The notes beneath the pieces are model-generated. The model was given only the letters and a program-made list of their open reading frames with translations. It did no database searches and was not told the origin of the DNA. Of a stretch of 64,000 bases of DNA, positions 25,482-33,752 are shown one piece after another. The position numbers and the translations under genes are program-made. This DNA comes from Bradyrhizobium sp. SK17 (GTDB taxonomy: Bacteria > Pseudomonadota > Alphaproteobacteria > Rhizobiales > Xanthobacteraceae), in assembly GCF_002831585.1 (NCBI RefSeq), contig NZ_CP025113.1, forward strand, positions 7,145,001-7,209,000, written 5' to 3'. Every line of letters begins with the position of its first letter. The stretch's first letter is position 1.

Positions 25482-27527
25482 CTATTTCGACCGCGCCACC
25501 GTGGTGCCGTCCCAATCCTCGTTGGTCGGATTGTCGAGCTGATGCCGGCATCGCGCGATCATCAGCGCAGACGCCGCATCGGTGCCGCGCAGGTGCTGCG
25601 CCGTCTCGAAGCCAGCCGTCGCCGCGGCGAAATCGCCGGCGCGCCAGGCGGCGAGCCCGGCCTCGTAAGACGCGATCCAGTCCCGCGCGACCGCGCTCTC
25701 GCCGGCCATCGCGATCAGCTCGTAGATCTCGAGCCCGCCGGCGCGGCCATAGACGGCGAGCCGGTCGAGCTCGCGGACGACGATGCGATCGCCCGCCAGG
25801 CGCCGGGTCTCCGGACCGATGATGATGGTCGATCCATAGACCTTGTTGGTGCCTTCGAGGCGGCTTGCGATGTTCACGGCATCGCCGATCACGGTGTAGT
25901 TGAGCCGCACCTCCGAGCCGATATTGCCGACCAGCATGTCCCCGGAATTGATGCCGATGCGGATCGTGATCGGATCGCCTCTGTCGTCGGCGAGGCCGGC
26001 CTGCGCGACCGCGCGTTGACAGGTCAGCGCGGCGCGGCAGCAGTCCACGGCGTGGTCGGGATTGGCCGCCGGCGCGCCCCAGAATGCCATGACGGCGTCG
26101 CCGATGAACTTGTCGATGGTGCCGCCGTCCTGCTGGATCGCCGCCGAGACGACGTCGAAATAGCGCGACAGCAACGGGATGATGCGGTCGCCCAGCCGCT
26201 CCGACATGCCGGTGAAGCCGGCGAGGTCGATGAACATCACGCTCATCGGCCGCACCGCACCGCCAAGCCGCGCGCCGTCGCCGTCGCTGACCAGCCGGCG
26301 CACCAGATCGGCGGGGATGTATTTGCGGAACGCGGCAAGCCCCTGCGCCATGTCGCCGATCGCACCCGAGAGGTTCTCGATCTCGGCGAGGCGCGACGGA
26401 TGCCGTGCGACCTTGTCGAGGTCGAAGCGCTCGACATGCCTGATCTCGCCGACCACCTTGATCAGCGGCGCCGCGATCAGGCGCTGCGCCAGCCAGGCCG
26501 ACAACAGCCCGGCGGCAACGATCAGCGCCGCGAGCCCGATCAGGAGATTGCGGATCGTCATCTGCACCGGGCCGAGGAATTCGGCTTCCGGCACCACCGT
26601 CACCAGCGACCAGCCGGGAAACGAGATCGGCGTCAGCACGGCCTGGTAGGCGAGCCCGTCGCGCGTCACCTGCGAGCGATACACCTCGCCCTCGCCAGGA
26701 TTGTAGGCGCTGCCGGCCTGCCGGATCGCATCGACCGCGACCGGCAGCAGCGGATGGTCGGTCTTCAGCGCGTTGAGCTCGTCGGCATTCGGATCCGGCG
26801 CGGCGATCACCCCGCCGTCGCGATCGAGCAGGAAGGCGCCGGCGGATTTGCCGACCGTGAGCTGCGACAGGAAATTCGACACCCGCGTCAGCTCGATGAT
26901 GATCGCGAGCACGCCGCTGCGCTTGCCGTCGACGTCGATCGGCGTCGCCAGCATCGCGGCCAGCCGTTCGCCGCGGGGAAGCGTGGTCAGCGTCGACCAG
27001 TGCTCGTCACTGGCCGCGATCGCCTCGCGAAACCAGGGCTGATCGGTGACGCGAAATTTGCTGTCCTCGACGGTGCTGTTCCTGAGCTTGATGTCGTTGC
27101 CGGCGTAATCGTACTGATCGGCGCGCAATTTGCGGTCGGGCGTGATGGTCAGCATCTCGACGCCGGATTCACCGAGCTTGTGCCCGGCGAAGAACGAGCC
27201 GTCCGGCCAGCCGAACGCAACCCATGAGATGGTCGGCTGCGCCTGCAATTGCGACAGGAACACGAACTCGCGCTTGCGGGCGTCGTGGCCGTCGAGCACC
27301 TGCTCGGTCAGCAGCGTCCGTACCGCGGTCATCGACGACCGCGCCTCGGTCGTGATCGATTGCAGCTCGTCGCCGACCGCGGAGACGATCTGGTCGTTGA
27401 TGGTGTTGGCGAGCGTCTGGCTGACCCGTTGTGCGGTGCGCCACCACAACAGATGCACGCCGACGGCGCTGACTACGATCGAGGCCAGCACGAGGGCGGA
27501 GATGGCGCTGCGGATGCCGATGCGCAT
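25482..27527 (-). CDS. adenylate/guanylate cyclase with Cache sensor and HAMP
   Basis: 681 residues. One N-terminal membrane segment (about 9-29), a large periplasmic dCache-type sensor (about 45-320, with PDGSFFAGHKLGESG and TDQPWFREAIA), a second membrane segment near 325-350, HAMP (about 355-405) and a class III cyclase domain (about 425-610). Catalytic features: FIDLAGFTGMSERLG with the first metal Asp, DKFIGDAVMAFWGAP with the second, and GDAVNIASRLEG with the transition-state Asn and Arg. It therefore should respond to an extracellular small ligand and make cAMP (probably). ATG 27527 is preferred; 27560 is an alternative. Divergent from the ccdA-like gene. Confidence 0.92.
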   Translation of the reverse strand: MRIGIRSAISALVLASIVVSAVGVHLLWWRTAQRVSQTLANTINDQIVSAVGDELQSITTEARSSMTAVRTLLTEQVLDGHDARKREFVFLSQLQAQPTISWVAFGWPDGSFFAGHKLGESGVEMLTITPDRKLRADQYDYAGNDIKLRNSTVEDSKFRVTDQPWFREAIAASDEHWSTLTTLPRGERLAAMLATPIDVDGKRSGVLAIIIELTRVSNFLSQLTVGKSAGAFLLDRDGGVIAAPDPNADELNALKTDHPLLPVAVDAIRQAGSAYNPGEGEVYRSQVTRDGLAYQAVLTPISFPGWSLVTVVPEAEFLGPVQMTIRNLLIGLAALIVAAGLLSAWLAQRLIAAPLIKVVGEIRHVERFDLDKVARHPSRLAEIENLSGAIGDMAQGLAAFRKYIPADLVRRLVSDGDGARLGGAVRPMSVMFIDLAGFTGMSERLGDRIIPLLSRYFDVVSAAIQQDGGTIDKFIGDAVMAFWGAPAANPDHAVDCCRAALTCQRAVAQAGLADDRGDPITIRIGINSGDMLVGNIGSEVRLNYTVIGDAVNIASRLEGTNKVYGSTIIIGPETRRLAGDRIVVRELDRLAVYGRAGGLEIYELIAMAGESAVARDWIASYEAGLAAWRAGDFAAATAGFETAQHLRGTDAASALMIARCRHQLDNPTNEDWDGTTVARSK

Positions 27528-27713
27528 CGTTGGGGTCCCAATCAGCGGTTTCACGAGCATTACGGAACATATCCGCGATTGTTTCACCAGGCGAAGCGCC
27601 GCGTGCGGCCCGGACACGGGCCTGTGACCATAGTTGAAGGCCGGGCCGACGAAACTTCTGGATTGTTGGCCGCGTACACGCCAAGACAGGACAGTTACCT
27701 CGAAGGTTCATTG

Positions 27714-28445
27714 ATGCACGACGTCTCGATCCCGGCGGCCCTGATCGCCGGCCTAGTCAGCTTCCTGTCGCCCTGCGTGCTGCCGCTGGTGCCGCCCTAT
27801 CTGATCTATTTGACCGGCGCGACCATCGAGCAGGTCAATCAGGACGGCGCCACCGCGTCCTCCAAGCGCGCGGTGATGACGGCGGCGCTGATGTTCGTGC
27901 TCGGCTTCTCCACCGTGTTCATCGCGCTCGGCGCCAGCGCGTCCTTTGTCGGCGGACTGGTTCGGGCCTGGTCGGCCGAACTCTCGATCCTGGCCGGCAT
28001 CGTCATCATCATCATGGGCCTGCACTTCCTCGGCATCACCCGGATCGGCCTGTTGATGCGCGAAGGCCGGCTGACCGCGCCGAAGCCGATCGGGCTATGG
28101 GGCGCCTACATCATGGGCCTGGCGTTCGCGTTCGGCTGGACGCCGTGCATCGGCCCGATCCTCGCCGCGATCCTCTCGATCGCCGCCGCGGAGGCCACGG
28201 TCACCAAGGGCGCCGGCCTGCTCGCGGTCTATTCCGCCGGGCTCGGCATCCCGTTCCTGCTCGCGGCCGTCATGGTCAAGCAGTTCTCCTCGCTGTTCGC
28301 GCGGATGAAGCGCCATCTCGACAGCGTCGAGCGCGTGATGGGCGTGCTGATGGTGATCACCGGCATCGGCTTCCTGACCGGCGCGGTGTCCGGCGTCAGC
28401 GTCTGGCTGCTGGAGACTTTCCCGGCATTGCAAAATATCGGCTAG
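27714..28445 (+). CDS. ccdA: CcdA/DsbD-type thiol-reductant transporter
   Basis: 243 residues with about six membrane segments. FLSPCVLPLVPPY (about residues 16-28) and GWTPCIGPIL (about 135-144) hold the conserved cysteine pair that shuttles electrons from cytoplasmic thioredoxin to the periplasm. CcdA feeds cytochrome c biogenesis or other periplasmic thiol proteins. No heme genes are nearby. Instead a DoxX protein, a CHWC thioredoxin-like protein and cysteine-rich peptide genes follow on the same strand, which suggests a role in keeping those cysteines reduced (inference). The start ATG 27714 has GAAGG upstream. The gap to doxX is 136 bases. Confidence 0.9.
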   Translation: MHDVSIPAALIAGLVSFLSPCVLPLVPPYLIYLTGATIEQVNQDGATASSKRAVMTAALMFVLGFSTVFIALGASASFVGGLVRAWSAELSILAGIVIIIMGLHFLGITRIGLLMREGRLTAPKPIGLWGAYIMGLAFAFGWTPCIGPILAAILSIAAAEATVTKGAGLLAVYSAGLGIPFLLAAVMVKQFSSLFARMKRHLDSVERVMGVLMVITGIGFLTGAVSGVSVWLLETFPALQNIG

Positions 28446-28451
28446 CTGCCC

Positions 28452-28476
28452 GTAACAAGCGGACTGCCGCAGCGAA
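28452..28476 (+). promoter_or_regulatory. possible ECF-type promoter upstream of doxX
   Basis: GTAACA-N15-CGAA, one base and one spacing unit off the GTAACC-N16-CGAA-like element seen before the precursor peptides and reported for Caulobacter sigma F targets. About 105 bases before the doxX start. Weak on its own. Confidence 0.3.
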
Positions 28477-28581
28477 ACTCCTGCCATGAGACGGCCGTAG
28501 CTGTTGACCGGCGCCGGTTGACGCAAATGCGCGTCAATGCCGGCTCCGGCCGCGGGACGACGTATTCGGGAGGGGTATCCG

Positions 28582-29046
28582 ATGAATTCCATCGTCAACC
28601 TGCTGATTCTGCTGCCGGCGCGGATCGCCGCGCATTTTTCCTGGGCCGGACCGCTGATCATGCGGATCGTCGTCGGCTACACCTTCATGCTGGCCGGCTG
28701 GGGCAAGCTCACCAATCTCGCCCAGGTCACCGAGAATTTCGTCGGCTGGGGCATTCCATTCCCGAACATCCTCACGCCCTTTGTTTCCGGCGTCGAATGC
28801 TTCGGCGGCGCCATGCTGATCCTCGGCCTGTTCACCCGGATTCCCGCCGCGATGCTCGCGGTGGTGATGGTGGTCGCGATCAAGTCGGCCAAATGGGGCG
28901 ACGTCGATTCGCTGGAGACGCTGCTCGGCTTCGAGGAGGCGACTTATTTCGCCGCCTTCATGTGGCTTGCGATCGCCGGTCCCGGCGCCGCCTCGCTGGA
29001 TCGCATGCTGGTCAACCTGACGGCCGGCCAGAAGGCGCCGACCTGA
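28582..29046 (+). CDS. DoxX family membrane protein (BufD-like)
   Basis: 154 residues, four membrane segments. It shows DoxX features MRIVVGYTFMLAGWGKL, FVSGVECFGGAMLILGLFTRIPAA and KWGDVDS. DoxX-like proteins sit in bufferin operons (often called BufD) and in quinone/thiol redox systems. Here it precedes the thioredoxin-fold protein by 87 bases and the precursor peptides by 2.2 kb, all on the plus strand. The start is ATG 28582, chosen because GGGAGGGG lies 6 bases upstream; the longer frame from 28537 lacks an RBS. Confidence 0.88.
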   Translation: MNSIVNLLILLPARIAAHFSWAGPLIMRIVVGYTFMLAGWGKLTNLAQVTENFVGWGIPFPNILTPFVSGVECFGGAMLILGLFTRIPAAMLAVVMVVAIKSAKWGDVDSLETLLGFEEATYFAAFMWLAIAGPGAASLDRMLVNLTAGQKAPT

Positions 29047-29133
29047 GCGTTCGGCTCACAATTCCGTGACAGCGCGAGCCGCGGGCTCCCGCCGGCGCGT
29101 AGCTCGGATGACCTCGCGCTTGCCGGAGCCGCC

Positions 29134-30924
29134 ATGAAACTGGTTCGTCTTGCCATCCTCCTTGCCGTTCTGACTTCATCACCGGTGCTTGCGGCGGAGG
29201 CGCCCGCATGGAGCGGCTGGAGCCACGATTTGTTGGCACGGGCCACGGCCGAGAAGCGCTTCGTCATCCTCGATCTCGAAGCGGTGTGGTGCCATTGGTG
29301 CCATGTGATGGAGAAGACCACTTACGCCGATCCGAAAGTGCAGGAGTTGCTGTCGGAAAAATATCTCCCGGTTCGCGTCGACCAGGATGCCAATCCGGAC
29401 CTCTCCAATCGCTATGGCGACTGGGGCTGGCCCGCGACCATCGTGTTCGCGCCTGACGGCACCGAGATCGCGAAGATCAGGGGCTATATCGAGCCGGAGC
29501 GGATGCAGGCGCTGCTCAAGGCCGTGATCGACGATCCGTCGCCGGGGCCATCGGTCGGCGAGGCCTTTGCGGTCAAGCCGGCGACCTCGGCGTATCTCAG
29601 CAAGGCCCAGCGCGCCGAACTGACCAAGACTTTCGACGATTCCTACGATGACAAGCTCGGCGGCTGGGGCGAGAACCAGAAATATATCGACGCCGACAGC
29701 CTCGACCTGGCAATCAGCCGCGCCGAAACCGGCGATGCCGTGGCCACCAGGCGGGCGAAGCAGACCCTCGACGCCGCCATCGCGCTGATCGATCCGGTGT
29801 GGGGTGGCGTGTACCAGTACTCGGAAGCCGGCTCCTGGACCCATCCGCATTTCGAGAAGATCATCTCGTTCCAGTCGCAATATCTGCGGCAGTACAGCCA
29901 GGCCTATGCGCAGTGGAAGGACCCGAAATATCTCGCGGCGGCGCGCGACATCGAGCGCTATCTGACCGGCGTCCTGCTGAGCCCGGACGGCGCCTTCTAT
30001 GTCAGCCAGGACGCCGATCTCAATCACGACACCGATGGCCACACATACTATGCGCTGCCTGACGCGGAGCGCCGCAAGCTCGGCCTGCCCCGCATCGACA
30101 CCAATCTATATGCCCGTGAGAATGGCTGGGCCATCTCGGGTCTCGCGGCCTTCTATGACGTCACCAAAGATCCGAAGACGCTTGCTGTCGCCGAGCGCGC
30201 GGCCAGATGGGTGCTCACCAACCGGGCGCTGCCGGACGGCGGCTTCCGCCACGGCGACAAGGATCGCGGCGGACCGTTCCTCGGCGACAGCGTCGCGATG
30301 GGCCAGGCCTTTCTCGATCTCTACGCCGCGACCGGCGATCGCGACTGGCTGACCGCGGCGGCGAAGGCCGGCGACTTCGTCGCGAGCTTCCGTGACGAAG
30401 CCGGCGGCTTCTTCACCTCGAAGACGTCGGAAGGAAACACCGGTGTGTTCGCAAAGCCGGCCAAGCTGATCGACGACCAGATCCAGGTGGCACGCTTCCT
30501 AAACCTGCTCAATCGCTACTATGGCGATGACCGCATGCGCGAGCAGGCCTCGCACGCGATGCGTTATCTCAGCGGCGCGTCGACCGAGATGCCGCGCCCG
30601 CTGCCCGGCGTGCTGCTTGCCGACGACGAACTCGCGCTCGAGCCGACGCACATCACGATCGTCGGACACAAGGATGACGGCCGCGCGCAGGCGCTGCATG
30701 CCATCGCGCGCGCGCTGCCCGCCCGCTACAAGCGGCTGGAATGGCTCGACCTGCGTGAGGGCAAGCTGCCCAACCCGGACGTCGAATATCCGGATCTCGG
30801 CGAGCCCGCGGCGTTTGCCTGTAGCAACCGCATCTGCTCGTTCCCGGCCTTCGATGCCGAAGAACTGAAGGCGAACGTCGCGCAAATGGCCCGGCTGAAG
30901 CCGGCGCGCGCGGCGCAAAACTGA
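29134..30924 (+). CDS. secreted thioredoxin-fold DUF255 protein (YyaL/spermatogenesis-associated-20-like)
   Basis: 596 residues with a Sec signal peptide (about 1-21, cleavage after VLAA). Residues about 25-140 form the DUF255 thioredoxin-like domain with the redox motif CHWC in AVWCHWCHVMEKTTYADPKV, plus VRVDQDANPDL and the cis-Pro segment WGWPATIVFAPDG. Residues about 165-480 are an alpha/alpha six-hairpin (glycosidase-like) domain. Most DUF255 proteins are cytoplasmic, so the signal peptide is notable. The CHWC pair, exported with a CcdA homologue upstream and Cys-rich peptides downstream, suggests it reduces or isomerises periplasmic thiols there (inference). ATG 29134 is preceded by CGGAG. 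Confidence 0.9.
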   Translation: MKLVRLAILLAVLTSSPVLAAEAPAWSGWSHDLLARATAEKRFVILDLEAVWCHWCHVMEKTTYADPKVQELLSEKYLPVRVDQDANPDLSNRYGDWGWPATIVFAPDGTEIAKIRGYIEPERMQALLKAVIDDPSPGPSVGEAFAVKPATSAYLSKAQRAELTKTFDDSYDDKLGGWGENQKYIDADSLDLAISRAETGDAVATRRAKQTLDAAIALIDPVWGGVYQYSEAGSWTHPHFEKIISFQSQYLRQYSQAYAQWKDPKYLAAARDIERYLTGVLLSPDGAFYVSQDADLNHDTDGHTYYALPDAERRKLGLPRIDTNLYARENGWAISGLAAFYDVTKDPKTLAVAERAARWVLTNRALPDGGFRHGDKDRGGPFLGDSVAMGQAFLDLYAATGDRDWLTAAAKAGDFVASFRDEAGGFFTSKTSEGNTGVFAKPAKLIDDQIQVARFLNLLNRYYGDDRMREQASHAMRYLSGASTEMPRPLPGVLLADDELALEPTHITIVGHKDDGRAQALHAIARALPARYKRLEWLDLREGKLPNPDVEYPDLGEPAAFACSNRICSFPAFDAEELKANVAQMARLKPARAAQN

Positions 30925-31234
30925 CTAAAATCCGAACTGTGCAATGCAGCGAAGCGATCGGCAGCGCGCAACGAAATGCTCCGCCTGCCGCGGCTTTTGA
31001 TATGGATCGGGTCCCGGACCGCCTCAGAACAAAATTTTCTTTTGAACCGCTGTAACCAAATCGCCTGACGCCTCGTAGCTGGATTCGGACGAGCACTCAT
31101 GTCCCAGGCCCTTCCGGTCCCGGCACGATCTGATGGCTCTCCGACCATTCGTTGTGCGGTCTGGGGTCGAACGATCATCGGATGCTCACGGCGTCACATT
31201 AGTCGTCGTTCAAACAACCATTGAGGAGATCGTC
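30925..31234. other. 310-base leader region of the precursor genes
   Basis: No gene. It holds the putative ECF promoter at 31052-31077, leaving an untranslated leader of about 150 bases before the first precursor. I see no terminator hairpin after the DUF255 gene and no recognisable riboswitch. A GGAG (31225-31228) serves as RBS for the gene at 31235. Confidence 0.5.
31052..31077 (+). promoter_or_regulatory. putative ECF sigma-factor promoter of the precursor peptide genes
   Basis: GTAACC (31052-31057), 16 bases, then CGTA (31074-31077). From memory, Caulobacter sigma F, a heavy-metal-responsive ECF factor controlling bufferin-type genes, uses GTAACC-N16-CGAA. The -35 match is exact and the spacing identical; the -10 differs in one base. 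I found no other GTAACC in the window at that spacing from a CGNA. Confidence 0.55.
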
Positions 31235-31498
31235 ATGAAGCTGAATTCCAAGTCCGGTGCGACGCTCGCAGCCGCTGCCGCCACCCTGTTCATCGCCGGC
31301 GCCGTGGTCACGACCGGCTCGACGACCGCGAACGCCGCCATGGGCAAGTGCATGGCCGGCAACGCCTGCAAGGGCCAGAGCGCCTGCAAGGGCGGCGGCA
31401 ATTCCTGCAAGGGCCAGAATGCCTGCAAGGGCACCGGCTTCTCGATGACCTCGGAGAAGCAGTGCAACGCGACCGGCGGCAAGTTCGTCAAGGGCTGA
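31235..31498 (+). CDS. bufferin-type metallophore precursor peptide, copy 1
   Basis: 87 residues. A signal peptide (about 1-34, cleavage around ANAA) is followed by a short core with six cysteines. Four of these sit in repeats NACKGQ, SACKGG, NSCKGQ and NACKGT, with one before (GKCMAG) and one after (KQCNA). This is the six-Cys class of precursors paired with DUF692 (MNIO) enzymes, which convert Cys residues to thiooxazole-type heterocycles that bind copper. The DUF692 and DUF2063 genes follow. The real start is ATG 31235 with GAGGAG upstream, not the 31133 ATG. The pattern and context make the call firm, though the modification has not been shown here. Confidence 0.88.
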   Translation: MKLNSKSGATLAAAAATLFIAGAVVTTGSTTANAAMGKCMAGNACKGQSACKGGGNSCKGQNACKGTGFSMTSEKQCNATGGKFVKG

Positions 31499-31519
31499 TC
31501 GCATCGACGACCGCCGAGG

Positions 31520-31548
31520 AAGGCCCGGCTCACGCACCGGGCTTTCTT
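31520..31548 (+). terminator. hairpin between the two precursor genes
   Basis: GCCCGG (31523-31528) pairs with CCGGGC (31537-31542), extended by AAG/CTT-type pairs to 9 bp, followed by TTTCTTC. It could terminate most transcripts after copy 1 so that precursor mRNA is in excess. Confidence 0.65.
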
Positions 31549-31684
31549 CATCGAACAGCAGAGTCCGTCTGTCGCATAGCGAGGGCGGATCGTGCAGTTC
31601 TCTTCGGTGCAGCCCTGCCGAACACATCTGGCGGACGACGCACCTTTCAACGATTCTTCAACCAACGTGCACAAGGAAACGCTC

Positions 31685-31939
31685 ATGAAGATGACCAAGT
31701 CCGGAACCGCACTTGCCGCTGCCGCAGCCACGCTGTTCCTCGCCGGCGCCGTCGTGTCGACGCCGTCCCACGCCGCGGGCGAAGGCAAGTGCATCGGCGC
31801 CAATGCCTGCAAGGGCCAGAGCGCCTGCAAGGGCGGCAACCACGCCTGCAAGGGCCAGAATGCCTGCAAGGGTCAGGGCTTCTCGTCCATGACCAAGGAC
31901 CAATGCTCCGCCGCCAAGGGCAAGTTCGAGCCGGCCTGA
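31685..31939 (+). CDS. bufferin-type metallophore precursor peptide, copy 2
   Basis: 84 residues, clearly a tandem duplicate of the gene 186 bases upstream. Signal peptide about 1-31 (cleavage after PSHA), then six cysteines: GKCIGA, NACKGQ, SACKGG, HACKGQ, NACKGQ and DQCSA. The core is almost identical to copy 1, while the signal peptides and C-termini have diverged (EPA versus VKG). AAGGAA precedes ATG 31685. It shares the DUF692 and DUF2063 genes that follow, so one enzyme may process both peptides. Confidence 0.88.
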   Translation: MKMTKSGTALAAAAATLFLAGAVVSTPSHAAGEGKCIGANACKGQSACKGGNHACKGQNACKGQGFSSMTKDQCSAAKGKFEPA

Positions 31940-31957
31940 TTGCATCGATCGAGGCGG

Positions 31958-31985
31958 GGCCCGGCGTAGGCCGGGCCTCGTTTCC
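31958..31985 (+). terminator. strong hairpin between precursor copy 2 and the DUF692 gene
   Basis: GGCCCGGC and GCCGGGCC form a perfect 8-bp stem with loop GTAG, followed by TCGTTTCC. It suits partial termination, giving less enzyme than precursor mRNA. Confidence 0.65.
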
Positions 31986-32041
31986 ATGATAGTTTTGCAC
32001 GCGAGGCGCCGGAGTCACGGCGTCAGCAGCGCGGGGACGCC

Positions 32042-32944
32042 ATGAACGTCGCAAGCCGATTGCCGGACACGCCGACGCCGCAACGGGAACGGCCGATGCA
32101 ATCGGTCAAGCCGTCCTTCCTCGGTTTCGGCCTCGGCCTGCGCGCGCAGCATTACGACGAGATCCTGAACGGCAACCCGCCGATCGACTGGTTCGAGGTG
32201 ATCAGCGAGAACTACATGCTGCCGGGCGGCCAGCCGCTGCGCATCCTCGACCGGATCTGCGAGCGCTATCCCGTGGTGATGCACGGCGTGTCGCTGTCGA
32301 TCGCCTCCACCGCGCCGCCGAACTTCGCTTATCTGCAAGGCCTCAAGGACCTTGCGACACGGGTGCAGCCGAAATGGCTGTCGGACCATCTGTGCTGGAC
32401 CGGCGTCCACGGCAAGAACCTGCACGATCTGTTGCCGATCCCCTACACGAAGGAGGCGCTCGATCACGTCGTCAGCCGCGTGCAGTTGGTGCAGGATTTC
32501 CTCGGCCGTGCCATCGTGCTCGAGAACGTCTCGACCTATGTGCAGTTCAGCAATTCCGAGATGACGGAGTGGGAATTCCTCTCGGAACTGTCGCGCCGTT
32601 CCGGCTGCTGGCTGTTGTTCGACATCAACAATGTCTATGTCAGCGCCTTCAACCACGGCTACGATCCGATGGCCTTCCTGAACGGCATTCCGGCCGATCG
32701 CGTGGTGCAATTCCACATGGCCGGCCACAGCCACATGGGGACGCATATCATCGACACCCACGACCATCCGGTATGCGAGGATGTCTGGGACCTCTATGTC
32801 GCCGCGCTGAAGCGGTTCGGCCGCGTCTCGACCATGATCGAGCGCGACGACAATATCCCGCCGCTCGACGAACTGCTGCGCGAGGTCGAGCGGACCCGCG
32901 CCATCGCGGAGCAGGTTCTGCCAGCGGGCGCATCTGCGGCATGA
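32042..32944 (+). CDS. DUF692 / MNIO iron oxidase (MbnB-like, bufferin maturation)
   Basis: 300 residues, a TIM-barrel multinuclear non-heme iron-dependent oxidase. Family: MbnB, which makes methanobactin, and BufB. Candidate iron ligands are in VMHGVSLS (His81), LSDHLCW (His116), VLENVST (Glu161), LLFDINNVYVSA (Asp194, Asn196), VQFHMAGHS (His225), IIDTHDHPV (Asp238, His240) and TMIERDDNIPP (Glu267), each at the position expected in the family. The enzyme should convert Cys of the precursors to copper-binding heterocycles. ATG 32042 is chosen with GGGGAC upstream; 32096 (Met19) is an alternative. It overlaps the DUF2063 gene by 4 bases. Confidence 0.92.
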   Translation: MNVASRLPDTPTPQRERPMQSVKPSFLGFGLGLRAQHYDEILNGNPPIDWFEVISENYMLPGGQPLRILDRICERYPVVMHGVSLSIASTAPPNFAYLQGLKDLATRVQPKWLSDHLCWTGVHGKNLHDLLPIPYTKEALDHVVSRVQLVQDFLGRAIVLENVSTYVQFSNSEMTEWEFLSELSRRSGCWLLFDINNVYVSAFNHGYDPMAFLNGIPADRVVQFHMAGHSHMGTHIIDTHDHPVCEDVWDLYVAALKRFGRVSTMIERDDNIPPLDELLREVERTRAIAEQVLPAGASAA

Positions 32945-33726
32945 GCGACTTCGCCCGCCAGCAGAGCGCCTTCCAGAACGCGATCCTGAGCGGCGACGAC
33001 GATATCCTGGGCGAGATCCTCGACAGCCCGCGGGAGCGGCGCGAGACGCTGTTCGGCGTCTACCGCTATGCCTATGGATCGCGGCTGGTCGAGGCTCTCC
33101 GCAACGACCATGAGCTGCTGCATCGCTATCTCGGCGACGAGACGTTCGACGACATGGGCTACGCCTATGTCAAGGCGCGGCCGTCCGAGGATCCGAACCT
33201 GCGCTGGTTCTCGCAAGGATTGCCGGATTTCCTGACGTCCTCCGAACCTTACCGCCAGCATCCGGTGCTGGCCGATCTGGCGGCACTGGAAAAGGCGTTG
33301 AATGACGCGTTCGACGCCCGCGAAGGCAGCGTGCTTGCGCTGGAGGCGATGGCGGGATTTGCGCCCGAGCTGTGGAACGGGTTGGTGTTCCAGCCGCATC
33401 CGAGCGCGGCCCGGCTCGATCAGTCGACCAATGCAGCGGCGATCTGGATGGCGCTGAAGAACGACGAGACGCCACCTGAAGCGGAGACGCTTGCCGAGCC
33501 GTCGCGCCTCCTGGTCTGGCGCCAGGACACCACGCCGATGTTCCGCGAGCTGCCCGCCGAGGAAGCGATGATGTGGGACGAAGCCAGCACTGGCATTCCG
33601 TTCGGCGTGCTCTGCGAGATGCTCGCGACCTATGACGATCCCGACAATGCGGCGGTGCGTGGCGCGACCTATCTGCACGGGTGGATCACGGCAGGACTTC
33701 TGGCGGCAGCGTCCGTCCACGGATAG
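32941..33726 (+). CDS. DUF2063 protein (BufC-like partner of the DUF692 oxidase)
   Basis: 261 residues. The N-terminal DUF2063 domain (about 1-95) reads QQSAFQNAILSGDDDILG and RRETLFGVYRYAYGSRLVEAL, as in partner proteins of DUF692 enzymes, where it is thought to present the precursor to the oxidase. The C-terminal half is poorly conserved. ATGA overlap (32941-32944) with the oxidase gene shows coupled translation and probably a stoichiometric complex. No cysteine cluster is present. Confidence 0.92.
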   Translation: MSDFARQQSAFQNAILSGDDDILGEILDSPRERRETLFGVYRYAYGSRLVEALRNDHELLHRYLGDETFDDMGYAYVKARPSEDPNLRWFSQGLPDFLTSSEPYRQHPVLADLAALEKALNDAFDAREGSVLALEAMAGFAPELWNGLVFQPHPSAARLDQSTNAAAIWMALKNDETPPEAETLAEPSRLLVWRQDTTPMFRELPAEEAMMWDEASTGIPFGVLCEMLATYDDPDNAAVRGATYLHGWITAGLLAAASVHG

Positions 33727-33752
33727 AGGGTCGCCAGCGGCGGCGAAGCGCG

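Noticed and set aside
28445..28581. Transcription terminator after ccdA
   Set aside because: No clear hairpin and T-run, so ccdA and doxX could be cotranscribed, though a weak ECF-like promoter is possible.
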